This document shows positions 24,143-24,338 of a stretch of 24,338 nt of DNA, one piece after another (the first letter of the stretch is position 1; each line of letters opens with the position of its first letter). The stretch comes from an uncultured Lachnospiraceae bacterium (GTDB taxonomy: Bacteria; Bacillota; Clostridia; Lachnospirales; Lachnospiraceae): the NCBI GenBank assembly GCA_910585765.1, contig CAJUES010000052.1, positions 1-24,338 of the forward strand. Direction: 5' to 3'. A program made the position numbers and the translations under genes. Below the pieces are notes generated by a model that saw only the letters and a program-made list of their open reading frames with translations, was not told the DNA's origin and did no database searches.

Positions 24143-24180
24143 AGTAACAGTTCAGCCTTCGGCTTCCTGTTACTATTTTT
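24143..24180 (+). terminator. Strong hairpin plus T-run, plus orientation
   Basis: An 8-bp outer stem AGTAACAG / CTGTTACT (24143-24150, 24167-24174) holds an inner AGCC-TTC-GGCT stem. It is followed on the plus strand by ATTTTTATT, the form of an intrinsic terminator. On the minus strand no T-run follows, so it would stop rightward, not leftward, transcription. No plus-strand gene leads into it, so it may instead be a dispersed extragenic repeat. Most of the 337 bp right of parE holds only this hairpin, the promoter, a small palindrome (24222-24239) and adaptor. Confidence 0.5.
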
Positions 24181-24221
24181 ATTCCTGTGCACTCGTCGTC
24201 AAAGCAGTGAAAAACATGTGT

Positions 24222-24239
24222 TAAAATGCTTGCATTTTA
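24222..24239. repeat. Short palindrome, A/T-rich
   Basis: TAAAATGC and GCATTTTA arms separated by TT form an 18-bp inverted repeat. A protein binding site is possible, but nothing else supports it. Confidence 0.3.
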
Positions 24240-24290
24240 GAATATTGTGCGATTTTCCTAAAAAATTTTTCTGCACTATTTTCGATACAA

Positions 24291-24338
24291 AGATCGGAAG
24301 AGCACACGTCTGAACTCCAGTCACACAAACATCTCGTA
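24291..24338 (+). other. Illumina TruSeq adaptor contamination
   Basis: From AGATCGGAAGAGC at 24291 to 24324 the sequence is identical to the first 34 bases of the standard TruSeq index adaptor. Six bases follow (ACAAAC, 24325-24330), in the place of a sample index. Then ATCTCGTA (24331-24338) is the start of the fixed P7 part. This is library-construction sequence retained at the contig end and should be trimmed; the genomic sequence ends at 24290. Confidence 0.97.

Noticed and set aside
1..24290. CRISPR arrays, tRNA or rRNA genes, insertion sequences, defence islands
   Set aside because: No repeated spacer units, tRNA-like folds, transposase genes or defence-type domains were found on either strand.
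24098..24313. 71-codon plus-strand frame at the right edge
   Set aside because: Its last codons are translated adaptor (IGRAHV), and the rest is A/T-rich intergenic sequence containing the terminator-like hairpin.

Overview
The window is a stretch of ordinary bacterial core chromosome, most likely from a Lachnospiraceae-type member of the Firmicutes (Clostridia). The signs are strong AAGGAGG-type ribosome binding sites, a short-form HisG paired with HisZ, RecU, a YlbJ-like protein, the TIGR03960/TIGR03936 radical-SAM pair beside RNase E/G, a choline-binding-like repeat lysozyme, and a base composition near half G+C by eye. Assignment below family level is inference. I see no rRNA, tRNA, CRISPR array, insertion sequence or prophage.

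Almost everything is on the minus strand, so transcription runs from right to left. From right to left: (1) 24291-24338 is Illumina adaptor, not genome; the biological sequence stops at 24290. (2) A topoisomerase IV-like pair, parE then parC, follows a good extended -10 promoter at 24076-24103. (3) rsmD, coaD, a coiled-coil protein and a secreted N-acetylmuramoyl-L-alanine amidase follow. (4) The only plus-strand gene, a YlbJ-like membrane protein, converges on the amidase and overlaps its 3' end. rsmD, coaD and ylbJ are adjacent in Bacillus subtilis (ylbH-ylbI-ylbJ), so the neighbourhood is conserved but ylbJ is flipped. (5) Next come an RsuA-type pseudouridine synthase, a YgiQ-family radical SAM protein with a TTG start, and a short-chain dehydrogenase. 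(6) Then a two-helix membrane protein of unknown function, an RluA-type pseudouridine synthase and recU.

(7) The last block, 102-9970, reads as one long transcription unit. It starts at a near-consensus promoter (TTGACA, 17 bp, TATACT) with three copies of a 13-14 nt element arranged like an operator. It contains hisZ-hisG-hisD-hisB, a secreted GH25 lysozyme with 14 wall-binding repeats, the TIGR03960 and TIGR03936 proteins, an RNase E/G without a Zn-link, and a 138-residue protein of unknown function. The largest gap within it is about 90 bp. At the left edge a second promoter (55-83) points out of the window.

The window therefore joins partial histidine synthesis (the ATP-phosphoribosyltransferase complex, dehydratase and dehydrogenase steps), RNA maturation (RNase G, RsmD, two pseudouridine synthases), DNA topology and recombination (ParEC, RecU), coenzyme A synthesis and wall remodelling. 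No clear novel system such as a defence island is present. The best candidates for undescribed biology are the uncharacterised radical-SAM pair coupled to RNase E/G, the his promoter element array, the structured rsmD leader, and the small unknown proteins beside rng, coaD and rluA.
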